From the NCBI GenBank assembly GCA_006227965.1, contig SBFL01000199.1, positions 1-5,722 of the forward strand: a DNA stretch of 5,722 bases, given 5' to 3'. Of this stretch, positions 1-5,722 are shown piece by piece. Made by a program: the position numbers and the translations under genes. The notes beneath the pieces are model-generated. The model did not search any database and was not told the origin of the DNA. It worked only from the letters and a program-made list of their open reading frames with translations. The DNA is from Bacteroidota bacterium. GTDB taxonomy: Bacteria > Bacteroidota > Bacteroidia > Flavobacteriales > Flavobacteriaceae. How positions within the stretch are numbered: the first letter of the stretch is position 1; every line of letters starts with the position of its first letter.

Positions 1-652
1 CCTGCTGGAAAAAATCACCCTCTCCCAGGTCAAAGAAGTGCTCAGGCTCCCATCTGTATGGCTGCTGATGGTCATTATCCTCTGCGCCTATGTGGGATAC
101 AAGATCACGGATGTTTTTTCGCTATATGCCCAGGATGTGATGTTTTACGACCAGGTGGAATCCGCCCAGGTGGGGACCTTCCTGCTTTTTATACGTCCGG
201 TGATCGGGGTGCTTATCGGAGTGCTTGCCGACCGCACCCAGACCACCCTCTGGCTTTTTGTGAGCTTTGTAGTCTCCTTCGCCGGCGCCCTGTTGTTTTC
301 AACCGGCATAATTTCTGCATCTTCAACGACCCTGTTCTTTAGTTCTATCCTGATCGTGGCCACGGGGATCTATGCGGCCCGTTCCCTGTATTTTGCGGTC
401 ATGCAGAAAGGCCGTATCCCGCTGGTCCTGACCGGCACTGCCGTGGGTCTTATTTCGCTTATCGGATACACCCCGGATATTTTTGCCGGACCTGCCATGG
501 GTCTGCTGCTGGACAGGTCACCCGGAGAAGCGGGGCACCAGCATGTCTTCTGGATGCTGGCAATTTTTTCCTTTACCGGCGGGATTGCCGCCTGGTATTA
601 CTACCGGCTGTACCGACAGCCAGGGAAACGCTCAAAACCTGGAACTGAATAG
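1..652 (+). CDS. MFS transporter, C-terminal half (partial, 5' end off the window)
   Basis: This is a major facilitator superfamily carrier of the inner membrane; its substrate cannot be told from the sequence. The frame is open from base 2 with no stop, giving 216 visible residues, so the GTG at 38 is internal and the true start lies upstream. Six hydrophobic helices can be followed, matching helices 7-12 of a 12-helix MFS protein: around nt 53-105, 165-225, 250-300, 325-400, 445-515 and 545-605. The stretch GVLADRTQ after the second visible helix resembles the MFS loop motif (G-x-x-x-D-R). The sequence GYTPDIFAGP in the fifth visible helix, followed by LLDRSPGEAGHQHVF, resembles the NarK/YihN-like group of MFS proteins as I remember it. 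The tail is basic and cytoplasmic. The dat start lies 17 nt after the stop, which suggests co-transcription and perhaps a substrate related to amino acids; that link is inference. Confidence 0.88.
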   Translation, partial: LLEKITLSQVKEVLRLPSVWLLMVIILCAYVGYKITDVFSLYAQDVMFYDQVESAQVGTFLLFIRPVIGVLIGVLADRTQTTLWLFVSFVVSFAGALLFSTGIISASSTTLFFSSILIVATGIYAARSLYFAVMQKGRIPLVLTGTAVGLISLIGYTPDIFAGPAMGLLLDRSPGEAGHQHVFWMLAIFSFTGGIAAWYYYRLYRQPGKRSKPGTE

Positions 653-660
653 AATTAAAA

Positions 661-666
661 AAGGAG
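661..666 (+). promoter_or_regulatory. Ribosome binding site of dat
   Basis: AAGGAG, preceded by an A-run, lies 3 nt before the ATG at 670. It matches the Shine-Dalgarno core well, although the spacing is shorter than usual. It supports the ATG at 670 as the start and lies in the short gap after the transporter gene. Confidence 0.5.
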
Positions 667-669
667 TCT

Positions 670-1530
670 ATGGAACAGAAAAAAGCCTATCCTGCAAAAG
701 TATACCTGAACGGAGAAATCCTGGATGCAGACAAAGCCCGGATATCCGTCTTCGACCGGGGGTTTATCTTCGGGGACGGTATCTACGAGGTGATGGCGCA
801 GATAGGGGGACGGTTTTTTTATGGAAATGCCCATATGAAACGGCTGAAGACCTGTTTGCAAAAGATAGACATCGATTTCGATGTGGATGCCCTGGAGGCC
901 GAAATCCCGTCCCTCCTGGAGGCCTCGGGATTAAAGAAGATGGACTGTTTGCTCTACATTCAGGTGACCCGGGGGGTAGCTCCCCGGCAACATTCCTATC
1001 CGGATGGGATTCGGCCGACCACTATGATGTACGCCTGGCCCAAAACCCTTCCGGATATCGTTTCCAAAGGGGTCTCTGTAGTGACCCGGGAAGACTTCCG
1101 CTGGTCCCGCTGTGACATCAAGATGACTTCCCTGTTGGGCAACGTTATGGCGAACCAGTATGCCATGGAACAGGATTGTTACGAAACCCTGTTTGTACGC
1201 GAGGGAATCCTTACGGAAGCCTCGCATTGCAATGTCTTTTTTGTAAAGGATCAGTTGGTTTACACACACCCGGCCAATGAATTCATCCTGGACGGGATCA
1301 CCCGGCAGGTAGTGCTGGAGCTCTGTGAAAAGATAGGCCTTGAAGTCCGGCTTCAGGGTGTCCCTAAAGCCGAAGTCCGATACATGGATGAGGCCTTTCT
1401 GACCGGCACCAGCACACAAATAACCCCGATCCGGGAGATTGACGGGTTCGCTCTTTATGAGGATAGCATGGGGCCAGTCACCCGGATGTTGCAGGAGGCA
1501 TTCCTGAAGAAGAAATCAGCCAAAGGCTGA
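670..1530 (+). CDS. dat: D-amino acid aminotransferase (class IV PLP enzyme)
   Basis: A cytoplasmic PLP enzyme of fold type IV that would interconvert D-alanine and 2-oxoglutarate with pyruvate and D-glutamate (EC 2.6.1.21), supplying or recycling D-amino acids for peptidoglycan. The 286 residues match the usual family length of about 280-290. The N-terminal domain has DRGFIFGDGIYEV at 29-41. The VTRGVAPRQH segment at 99-108 aligns with the Bacillus enzyme, so Tyr39, Arg106 and His108 correspond to its Tyr31, Arg98 and His100, the carboxylate trap typical of D-amino acid aminotransferases. RCDIK at 147-151 carries the Schiff-base lysine Lys151. TEASHCNVF at 182-190 supplies the PLP-contacting glutamate Glu183, and LDGITR (207-212) and TSTQITP near the C-terminus fit phosphate and substrate binding. 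The start is ATG with AAGGAG upstream. It follows the MFS gene and ends inside a terminator stem. A branched-chain aminotransferase or aminodeoxychorismate lyase is less likely because of the R-x-H trap. Confidence 0.9.
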   Translation: MEQKKAYPAKVYLNGEILDADKARISVFDRGFIFGDGIYEVMAQIGGRFFYGNAHMKRLKTCLQKIDIDFDVDALEAEIPSLLEASGLKKMDCLLYIQVTRGVAPRQHSYPDGIRPTTMMYAWPKTLPDIVSKGVSVVTREDFRWSRCDIKMTSLLGNVMANQYAMEQDCYETLFVREGILTEASHCNVFFVKDQLVYTHPANEFILDGITRQVVLELCEKIGLEVRLQGVPKAEVRYMDEAFLTGTSTQITPIREIDGFALYEDSMGPVTRMLQEAFLKKKSAKG

Positions 1531-1540
1531 TTTTCTTTTG
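1513..1540 (+). terminator. Intrinsic terminator overlapping the dat stop codon
   Basis: AAATCAGCC (1513-1521), loop AAA (1522-1524) and GGCTGATTT (1525-1533) form a perfect 9-bp stem, followed by a T-rich tail TTTTCTTTTG to 1540. The dat stop TGA (1528-1530) lies in the 3' arm, so the final codons K-S-A-K-G encode most of the hairpin. It would end the MFS-dat transcript directly at the end of the gene. Confidence 0.85.
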
Positions 1541-1725
1541 CGGTTTTAGAATGTAATTTGAATCGTGGGGATTCCGGGGTGTCCCGCTTCCCCTTCGGTT
1601 TTCAAAACCCACTAACTTCTATTAGCAATTCTTTTACCCTGTGATCCGGGGACAGGACTTACCAACAGCAGGCATATCCCGGCAATCCTCGGGAATTTTG
1701 TATTTTGTACAAACAAGCGGGCCCT
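1531..1725. other. Intergenic region between dat and the DUF6090 gene, with small inverted repeats
   Basis: No convincing coding frame is seen. Beyond the terminator tail it holds GAATC-gtggg-GATTC (1560-1574), GGTTTT-c-AAAACC (1597-1609) and the palindrome TTGTACAA (1705-1712). It should hold the promoter of the DUF6090 gene. TATTTTG at 1701-1707 partly resembles the Bacteroidota -7 element (TAnnTTTG), but one base is missing and no TTTG is seen at the expected -33 distance, so I do not call it as a promoter. Confidence 0.4.
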
Positions 1726-2475
1726 ATGTTCAGATTCTTTAGACAACTCCGCAAAAAAGGCATCGGCGACGGGCGGGTGCGTCGTTATATGTTCTATGCC
1801 ATAGGGGAAGTTGCCCTGGTGGTCATCGGTATCCTGCTGGCCCTGCAGATAGACGCGTGGAATACAGCACGTGTAGACCGGAAAAAAGAAATCCTGTACC
1901 TTAAAGAAATACGGACCAACCTGAAGGACGACCTGAATAATGTGGAGTATTCCATTGCCTTCAACAGGGAAAAGGACTCGGTCATCACCGCTTCCCTGAA
2001 CGCTATGCTCGATGCAGGCTCCAGCCTTGAGGCCATGTTGGGAATCAGCAGGAACATGCCTATTCTTGCCGAATTCAGCGTATATACCCAAAACAGGGTC
2101 GCTTTTGACAACATGTTGTCTGCGGAGAATATCGATTTGATTTCTGAAGATAGCATGCGGACCGAACTTTCCGCCTATTATTCAGAACAAAACCTGCTCG
2201 ACGGGACACAGGAACGGGTCAAGCAGCTGACCCGTATTTTCGTGGACAATATCACTCCATCTTTGATGAACAGGGAGAACATCACACAGTTCTTTAAGGA
2301 TAATAATTTTGATTCCGCGAATGACCTGGATTTTACAACCAATCGCGTCCTTTTCGGAGATCTGTTCGGCATGCAGAAGAACCTTGAAAGTCATACCCTG
2401 TACCTGGAAGCATACCAAAGGCAAATCCAGGCCCTGATTGCTCAAATAGACACTTTTTTAAGCAGGACGAATTGA
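1726..2475 (+). CDS. DUF6090-like single-pass membrane protein, function unknown
   Basis: The 249-residue protein has the layout I associate with the flavobacterial DUF6090 family. It has a short basic N-terminus beginning MFRFFRQLRKKG, then YAIGEVALVVIGILLALQID (24-43) as the only membrane helix, closed by the family-typical A-W-N at 44-46. A charged, likely coiled-coil segment follows (about 50-84, KKEILYLKEIRTNLKDDL). Further on, AFDNMLSAENIDLISEDSMR (126-145) and AYY (150-152) resemble the conserved patch of this family. The rest is predicted helical. By the positive-inside rule the basic N-terminus is cytoplasmic and the helical domain probably periplasmic. I chose ATG 1726 because MFRFF fits the family start; a TTG at 1705 would add seven atypical residues. 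No good Shine-Dalgarno is visible, as is common in this phylum. It stands alone, separated from dat by a terminator and convergent with the permease gene. Family members are often encoded singly or in tandem; their role is not known to me. Confidence 0.82.
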   Translation: MFRFFRQLRKKGIGDGRVRRYMFYAIGEVALVVIGILLALQIDAWNTARVDRKKEILYLKEIRTNLKDDLNNVEYSIAFNREKDSVITASLNAMLDAGSSLEAMLGISRNMPILAEFSVYTQNRVAFDNMLSAENIDLISEDSMRTELSAYYSEQNLLDGTQERVKQLTRIFVDNITPSLMNRENITQFFKDNNFDSANDLDFTTNRVLFGDLFGMQKNLESHTLYLEAYQRQIQALIAQIDTFLSRTN

Positions 2476-2545
2476 TCCGTTTTTTCCTTCATATCCGCAA
2501 TAGGCTCCTGGAAACCCAAGCTGTAAGGACATATCTGCTTTATTC

Positions 2546-3877
2546 CTAAAATCCTGTCAGTACCCCTGTAACTATGGCTATTGCCGCCAGCGAAAAAAAC
2601 AAAACCAACGGCCTCCATATAAACCGAATCCATTTATGGTAAGGTATCTCGGCAATGGCAAGGATGGCCATCAGGGCCCCATTGGTGGGCACTATAAAGT
2701 CCATGTTAACGGCCCCATACTGATATGCCAGTACACATACCTGACGTGAGATACCGACCAGGTCGGACAATGGAGTGAGAATGGGCATGGTAAGGATGGC
2801 CTGGGCGGAATAGCTGGAGACAGGGAAATGCAGAAGGGCCTGACTGGCCATCATCCCCAAAGCAGAAAGGCTGGCGGGCAGTTCCTCAATCGGGGTAAAC
2901 AGTCCGTGTATTATCGTGTCCATGATCATGCCTTCCTTGAGCAATAGAGGAATACAGCTGGCCAGCCCCATAATCATGGCTGCAAAGGTCATTTCCTTCA
3001 TTCCCTCAATGTAGGTGAGGCCCGTGCCATTAATACCCAAATTTCCCAGCAGTCCCGCTACCAATCCCAGCAGAAAAAAACAGGCGGATATTTCATTGAA
3101 TCCCCAATCCAGGGAGACCAGGCCATACGTGACTATGCCAAAAGTGAGGCATAACATCCCGAGGATTGCAAAATTCCGCCAGGAGGGTTCCTGCCTGTTC
3201 GGGTTCATAGGTTCCCTTTCAACCCTGTTCTTTTTGGCATACCGGATCAAGTACCATACCCAGAGGGCAAAAGCCAGCCCAAAAAACAAGAGCCTGTAGG
3301 AACTTCCAGACATAAGTGAAAGGTTAGCTTCTTTCTGTGCAAGCACCACAGCGAATGGATTCATCGGGCTGAAGGCCGCTCCCATTACTGCAGAGCCGTA
3401 ACTGCTGGCCACAGCCACATAGACATTGAATCCCAGGGAACGGCAGAACAGAATCAGGATGGGGGCCATGGCTATGATCTCCTCCTGCAATCCAATTGTG
3501 GCGCCAGCCGCTGCAAAAAGAAGCGATATCACTGTCAGGGCGATCCCTTCGTGTTTTTGCAAAATATCCACGACCCATTGTAATCCCTGACCAAGGGCCC
3601 CGGTTTTTTCTATGATATAGAAACTCCCGCCCAGCAGAAAGATCAAAAAGATAAGGCTGGCACGGCTGATCAGACCCTCCGGAATAGCCATAATCAAATC
3701 AAAGAATCCAAGGGATTCCCCTTCAATCAGCTGATAGGAGCCACTTATAACTGTAGTCTGCCCCGTATCGGGATTCGTGAGTCGGTCATAGGATCCGCGC
3801 GGAACAATAAAGGTAAGTACCCAGGATAAAACAATAACTCCCAGGATGATCACAATGGCGTTGGGAAATCTCTTCAT
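2546..3877 (-). CDS. YfcC/DcuC-superfamily inner-membrane permease
   Basis: A polytopic inner-membrane carrier of the YfcC family (DcuC-like ion transporter superfamily), related to C4-dicarboxylate carriers and annotated in some genomes as amino acid or arginine/ornithine transporters; the substrate here is unknown. From ATG 3877 it has 443 residues, near the family norm. A first helix (about 6-25) is followed by a polar extracytoplasmic loop with PRGSYD (26-31). Many hydrophobic segments follow across the chain. The most diagnostic parts are GATIGLQEE (125-133), matching GAVFGMGEE of E. coli YfcC, and SPMNPFAVVLAQ (170-181), matching SWMNPFCVVVAQ, followed by a LMSGSSYRL stretch like its VLSGSGLRI. 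A basic loop with RYAKKNRVEREP precedes the second half. A GTG six codons upstream (3895) is possible, but only 3877 has an AAGG at suitable spacing. It faces the DUF6090 gene tail to tail, and the hydrolase gene upstream has the same orientation but lies 233 nt away. Confidence 0.87.
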   Translation of the reverse strand: MKRFPNAIVIILGVIVLSWVLTFIVPRGSYDRLTNPDTGQTTVISGSYQLIEGESLGFFDLIMAIPEGLISRASLIFLIFLLGGSFYIIEKTGALGQGLQWVVDILQKHEGIALTVISLLFAAAGATIGLQEEIIAMAPILILFCRSLGFNVYVAVASSYGSAVMGAAFSPMNPFAVVLAQKEANLSLMSGSSYRLLFFGLAFALWVWYLIRYAKKNRVEREPMNPNRQEPSWRNFAILGMLCLTFGIVTYGLVSLDWGFNEISACFFLLGLVAGLLGNLGINGTGLTYIEGMKEMTFAAMIMGLASCIPLLLKEGMIMDTIIHGLFTPIEELPASLSALGMMASQALLHFPVSSYSAQAILTMPILTPLSDLVGISRQVCVLAYQYGAVNMDFIVPTNGALMAILAIAEIPYHKWIRFIWRPLVLFFSLAAIAIVTGVLTGF

Positions 3878-3883
3878 AGGCTG

Positions 3884-3887
3884 CCTT
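3884..3887 (-). promoter_or_regulatory. Likely ribosome binding site of the YfcC-family gene
   Basis: On the minus strand TTAAGG lies 6 nt upstream of the ATG at 3877. The alternative GTG at 3895 has only T-rich sequence before it, so this site favours the shorter protein. The match is only four bases. Confidence 0.4.
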
Positions 3888-4081
3888 AACTTCACAAAAA
3901 CGACTGCTGAGCCGGCAGGTTAGACGGGGGTAAATTAAACATAGGTAAAATTAGTACAAGAGTACCCCGAAAGGCCATTAAATTAGGACCTGATATTTCT
4001 TTTGCACGCAACGGGTCGCGCATCAAACCCTGGCGAGTGGGGCCCTAAGGGCCAAAATCACTGCCACAATTGGATGAATTT

Positions 4082-4101
4082 ACCTGATAAAAAAAACAGG
4101 T
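4082..4101 (-). terminator. Possible terminator after the hydrolase gene
   Basis: Read on the minus strand, ACCTG and CAGGT form a 5-bp stem around a 10-nt loop that holds a run of eight T. It begins 9 nt after the stop codon TAA of the hydrolase (4111-4113). The T-run is in the loop, not after the stem, so this is not a classical intrinsic terminator; only its position supports the call. Confidence 0.3.
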
Positions 4102-4110
4102 CCTTATTTA

Positions 4111-5535
4111 TTATTCGCTGTAAAGGTTTAGACATGAAACATCCGGCAAGGAATCCGGTGTGGCCATAAAATCCATCATTACCAGTTCCTTGCACTGCTG
4201 ATTCCCCTGGCCATGGCCTCCTTCATCAAGGATCAATAAATGTCCCCGGGACAGATCTTCCATAAAAAGACGCCCATTTTCAGGGGGGGTAACCGGATCG
4301 TACCGGTTTACAAATATCAGCGTGGGGGTGTCTGACTTCCCGAATTTCCGTTCATTCAATGGCATGCTGGCAGTATGCCAGTTGCGGCCAGCCTGGTAGA
4401 TCGCATCAAAATAGCCGAGCGTAACGGGAATCAGGGGGTATTTGTCATAATTCCCGGAGATCACAGATGCTGTATTTTCGGGGTTGAAATTTTCAAATTT
4501 TTCCACGCTCAGGAGCATGCTCATGTTCAGGGCACCGGTCAGGAGCCACTCAAAACCCAGTACTTCCTGTATAATTTCGCCAGACCCCATATGCAGGGCC
4601 CTGATCATTTCGGGGGCCTTCTCACGCGCATTTCCCATATACAACAACCTTCTGAGCAGATAGATGCCATCCTGGGCATTGATCGCAAATTCGATGGTGT
4701 CGTTGATAGAGGTTTTTATTGGGTTTTCTCTCAAACCGGCAATGGCACTCAAATACGTGCTTCTAAGATCGGGGTACTTCTGATTACATTCTGGGGTTTT
4801 GTCGCAGTATTCAAAAATCCGGGTCAGCGCAAGGTTATAGCTATCCAAACGGTTAATGAGAAAATCTCCACTTAGGGGAGAGGGAGAATCCAGGATGGAG
4901 GCATGCACATAGGCAGGGAAATTATCCTGCACCACACGGGCCAGGCGCGTCCCGTAGGAACCCCCGAACAAATTGTATTTATCATACCCAAGGTGTTTGA
5001 ACAACACGCCTACATCCCTGGCATTCTGAACTGTATTGTAAAACCGCGGGTCGGCATTACGCTCAACGCATAACTCCTGATATTTTCTGATTACGCTGTC
5101 CATGAGGATTCGTTCGCGGGTGGGGTCTGCATCGGCCGCCATCACGAGAAAGGTGTCCATGGACATATCCGGAAGTGGAGAAGAATACCCGATCCCCCGC
5201 TGGTCAAAAAGGATGAAATCCCGCTCCTCCAGGAATGGGTGCTTTAAAAGAAAATCCACCAGGCCCTGATCAAGGGAGCTTTCCCCCGGCCCGCCTGAAA
5301 AAAGGATTACCGGATAGGCCTTGGAAGCCTTGTTTCGCCTCTGGAGCACGGCATAGGCAATTGCTATTTCCCGCCCATCGGGGTTATCGTGGTTCTCGGG
5401 TACCAAGAGCAGGCCCGACTTTACATTCTCATGGTGGACCAGCCATTCAGGGAGGTCTGGAATACCAGTATCCTGTGCACTTGCTGAAAGAAAGATGCTG
5501 AGGTATAAATACAGAATGAGGCAAAGTGTTCTCAT
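4111..5535 (-). CDS. Exported S33-family alpha/beta hydrolase (tripeptidyl aminopeptidase / proline iminopeptidase type)
   Basis: A predicted secreted serine peptidase that would remove N-terminal residues or short peptides outside the cytoplasm. The N-terminus is a signal peptide: a short basic start, a hydrophobic core at 4-16 and a likely cleavage site after SASA (17-20), with no lipobox cysteine there. The alpha/beta hydrolase core follows: SGGPGES (80-86) for the oxyanion hole, FDQRGIGYSSP (110-120), and the nucleophile elbow GGSYGT (191-196) with Ser193. A helical cap region spans about 220-390, with Cys244 and Cys250 close enough for a disulfide. The C-terminal TAP-like part carries NRYDPVTPP (410-418) with Asp413 and EGGHGQ (438-443) with His441, completing the triad. 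Cys448 and Cys468 match the cysteine pair common at the end of this family. The length of 474 residues is typical. The start is ATG with no clear Shine-Dalgarno. True substrate preference (proline, tripeptide or ester) is undetermined. Confidence 0.88.
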   Translation of the reverse strand: MRTLCLILYLYLSIFLSASAQDTGIPDLPEWLVHHENVKSGLLLVPENHDNPDGREIAIAYAVLQRRNKASKAYPVILFSGGPGESSLDQGLVDFLLKHPFLEERDFILFDQRGIGYSSPLPDMSMDTFLVMAADADPTRERILMDSVIRKYQELCVERNADPRFYNTVQNARDVGVLFKHLGYDKYNLFGGSYGTRLARVVQDNFPAYVHASILDSPSPLSGDFLINRLDSYNLALTRIFEYCDKTPECNQKYPDLRSTYLSAIAGLRENPIKTSINDTIEFAINAQDGIYLLRRLLYMGNAREKAPEMIRALHMGSGEIIQEVLGFEWLLTGALNMSMLLSVEKFENFNPENTASVISGNYDKYPLIPVTLGYFDAIYQAGRNWHTASMPLNERKFGKSDTPTLIFVNRYDPVTPPENGRLFMEDLSRGHLLILDEGGHGQGNQQCKELVMMDFMATPDSLPDVSCLNLYSE

Positions 5536-5544
5536 AAAGGTTAG

Positions 5545-5560
5545 GTCTTTATAAAAAGAC
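5545..5560 (-). repeat. Hairpin just upstream of the hydrolase start
   Basis: GTCTTT (5545-5550), a four-base spacer and AAAGAC (5555-5560) form a perfect 6-bp inverted repeat ending 9 nt before the ATG. If transcribed it sits where the ribosome loads, so it could affect translation; as DNA it could be an operator. It is short and AT-rich and may be chance. Confidence 0.3.
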
Positions 5561-5669
5561 GAATCCGGGGATGAATCGTTACAGGAAATACGAATGAATT
5601 TAAGGCTTTACCTCAGGGTTGGGTAGTGTAAATAAGCAAGCGAAACACTTTACGGAAAATAACTTAGTT

Positions 5670-5688
5670 AAAACCCGCAAGGGGCTTT
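5670..5688 (-). terminator. Possible intrinsic terminator of a gene beyond the right edge
   Basis: On the minus strand AAAGCCC, loop CTTGC and GGGTTTT form a 7-bp stem that includes one G-U pair. On the plus strand the same position would be an A-C mismatch, so the minus direction is favoured. The T-run is within the 3' arm and the tail beyond it is not strongly T-rich. It would end a minus-strand transcript coming from outside the window. Confidence 0.4.
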
Positions 5689-5722
5689 CAGAGTTGTGAA
5701 ATATCTTGAAGACCGGGTGGGG

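Larger units (their letters stand above)
3878..4110. other. Intergenic region between the permease and hydrolase genes
   Basis: No supported gene is seen in these 233 bases. The part near 3930-3960 is AT-rich and is the natural place for the minus-strand promoter of the permease, but no element matches the Bacteroidota -33/-7 consensus at correct spacing. A tight inverted repeat GGCCCT-a-AGGGCC lies at 4041-4053 and a hairpin at 4082-4101. The separation suggests that the permease is transcribed apart from the hydrolase. Confidence 0.4.
5536..5722. other. Upstream region of the hydrolase; possible end of an off-window gene
   Basis: No gene can be called here with confidence. On the minus strand one frame is open from the edge (5722) to a TAA at 5600-5602, 40 codons without a visible start. 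A second frame runs from 5721 to a TAA at 5668-5670 and would end within the hairpin described for 5670-5688. Either could be the tail of a gene beyond the edge; both are too short to judge. The hydrolase promoter should lie here, but I see no clear TTTG/TAnnTTTG pair. Confidence 0.3.

Noticed and set aside
483..1115. Long plus-strand open frame overlapping the transporter end and dat
   Set aside because: It lies out of frame over two well-supported genes, and its product is low-complexity, rich in Gly, Arg and Pro with no family features.
931..1419. Minus-strand open frame of 162 codons antisense to dat
   Set aside because: Antisense shadow of a strongly supported enzyme gene; the translation resembles no family and no start signal is visible.
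1701..1707. TATTTTG as a Bacteroidota -7 promoter element for the DUF6090 gene
   Set aside because: One base short of TAnnTTTG and no TTTG at the proper upstream distance.
1612..2156. Minus-strand open frames antisense to the DUF6090 gene
   Set aside because: The plus-strand product has a clear membrane helix and family features; the antisense products have none.
2476..2545. Bidirectional terminator between the convergent DUF6090 and permease genes
   Set aside because: A terminator is expected there, but I could not find a stem of more than about 4 bp with a nearby T-run on either strand.
3938..3945. Minus-strand TATGTTTA as a -7 element for the permease gene
   Set aside because: The final G is missing and the nearest upstream TTG is at 13 nt, not about 19-21 nt.
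4375..4875. Plus-strand open frame of 166 codons antisense to the hydrolase
   Set aside because: It lies opposite the cap region of a complete, motif-rich hydrolase and has no recognisable domain.
1..5722. Defence island, biosynthetic cluster or mobile element
   Set aside because: No transposase, integrase, nuclease, CRISPR repeat, tRNA or terminal repeats are seen; all five genes have ordinary chromosomal layouts.

Overview
The window looks like chromosomal DNA from a marine-type member of the Bacteroidota, most likely the Flavobacteriia. The best clue is a DUF6090-type membrane protein at 1726-2475, a family I know mainly from that group. Mid-range base composition and mostly weak Shine-Dalgarno signals fit this, but the genus cannot be read from the sequence.

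Layout from left to right. (1) 1-652, plus strand: the C-terminal six-helix half of a major facilitator transporter, cut by the left edge. (2) 670-1530, plus strand: a class IV PLP aminotransferase with the full residue set of D-amino acid aminotransferase (dat). It lies 17 nt after the transporter stop, so the two probably form an operon. The operon ends at a strong intrinsic terminator whose stem contains the last dat codons and its stop codon. (3) 1531-1725: a gene-free stretch with several small inverted repeats. (4) 1726-2475, plus strand: the DUF6090-like protein, with one membrane helix and a predicted extracytoplasmic helical domain; its function is unknown. (5) 2546-3877, minus strand: a YfcC/DcuC-superfamily permease, convergent with the DUF6090 gene. 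(6) 3878-4110: a gene-free stretch. (7) 4111-5535, minus strand: an exported S33-family alpha/beta hydrolase (tripeptidyl aminopeptidase or proline iminopeptidase type) with a clear Ser-Asp-His triad. (8) 5536-5722: its upstream region, with two hairpins and a possible tail of a gene beyond the right edge.

Taken together, an exported peptidase, a YfcC-type carrier (a family linked to amino acid or carboxylate transport) and a D-amino acid aminotransferase with an adjacent transporter suggest amino acid and peptide scavenging. This is inference from families and proximity; there are at least three transcription units and nothing shows co-regulation. I found no mobile element, CRISPR array, tRNA, rRNA or convincing new multi-gene system. 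The most distinctive items are the terminator fused to the dat stop codon, the orphan DUF6090 protein and the structured right edge.
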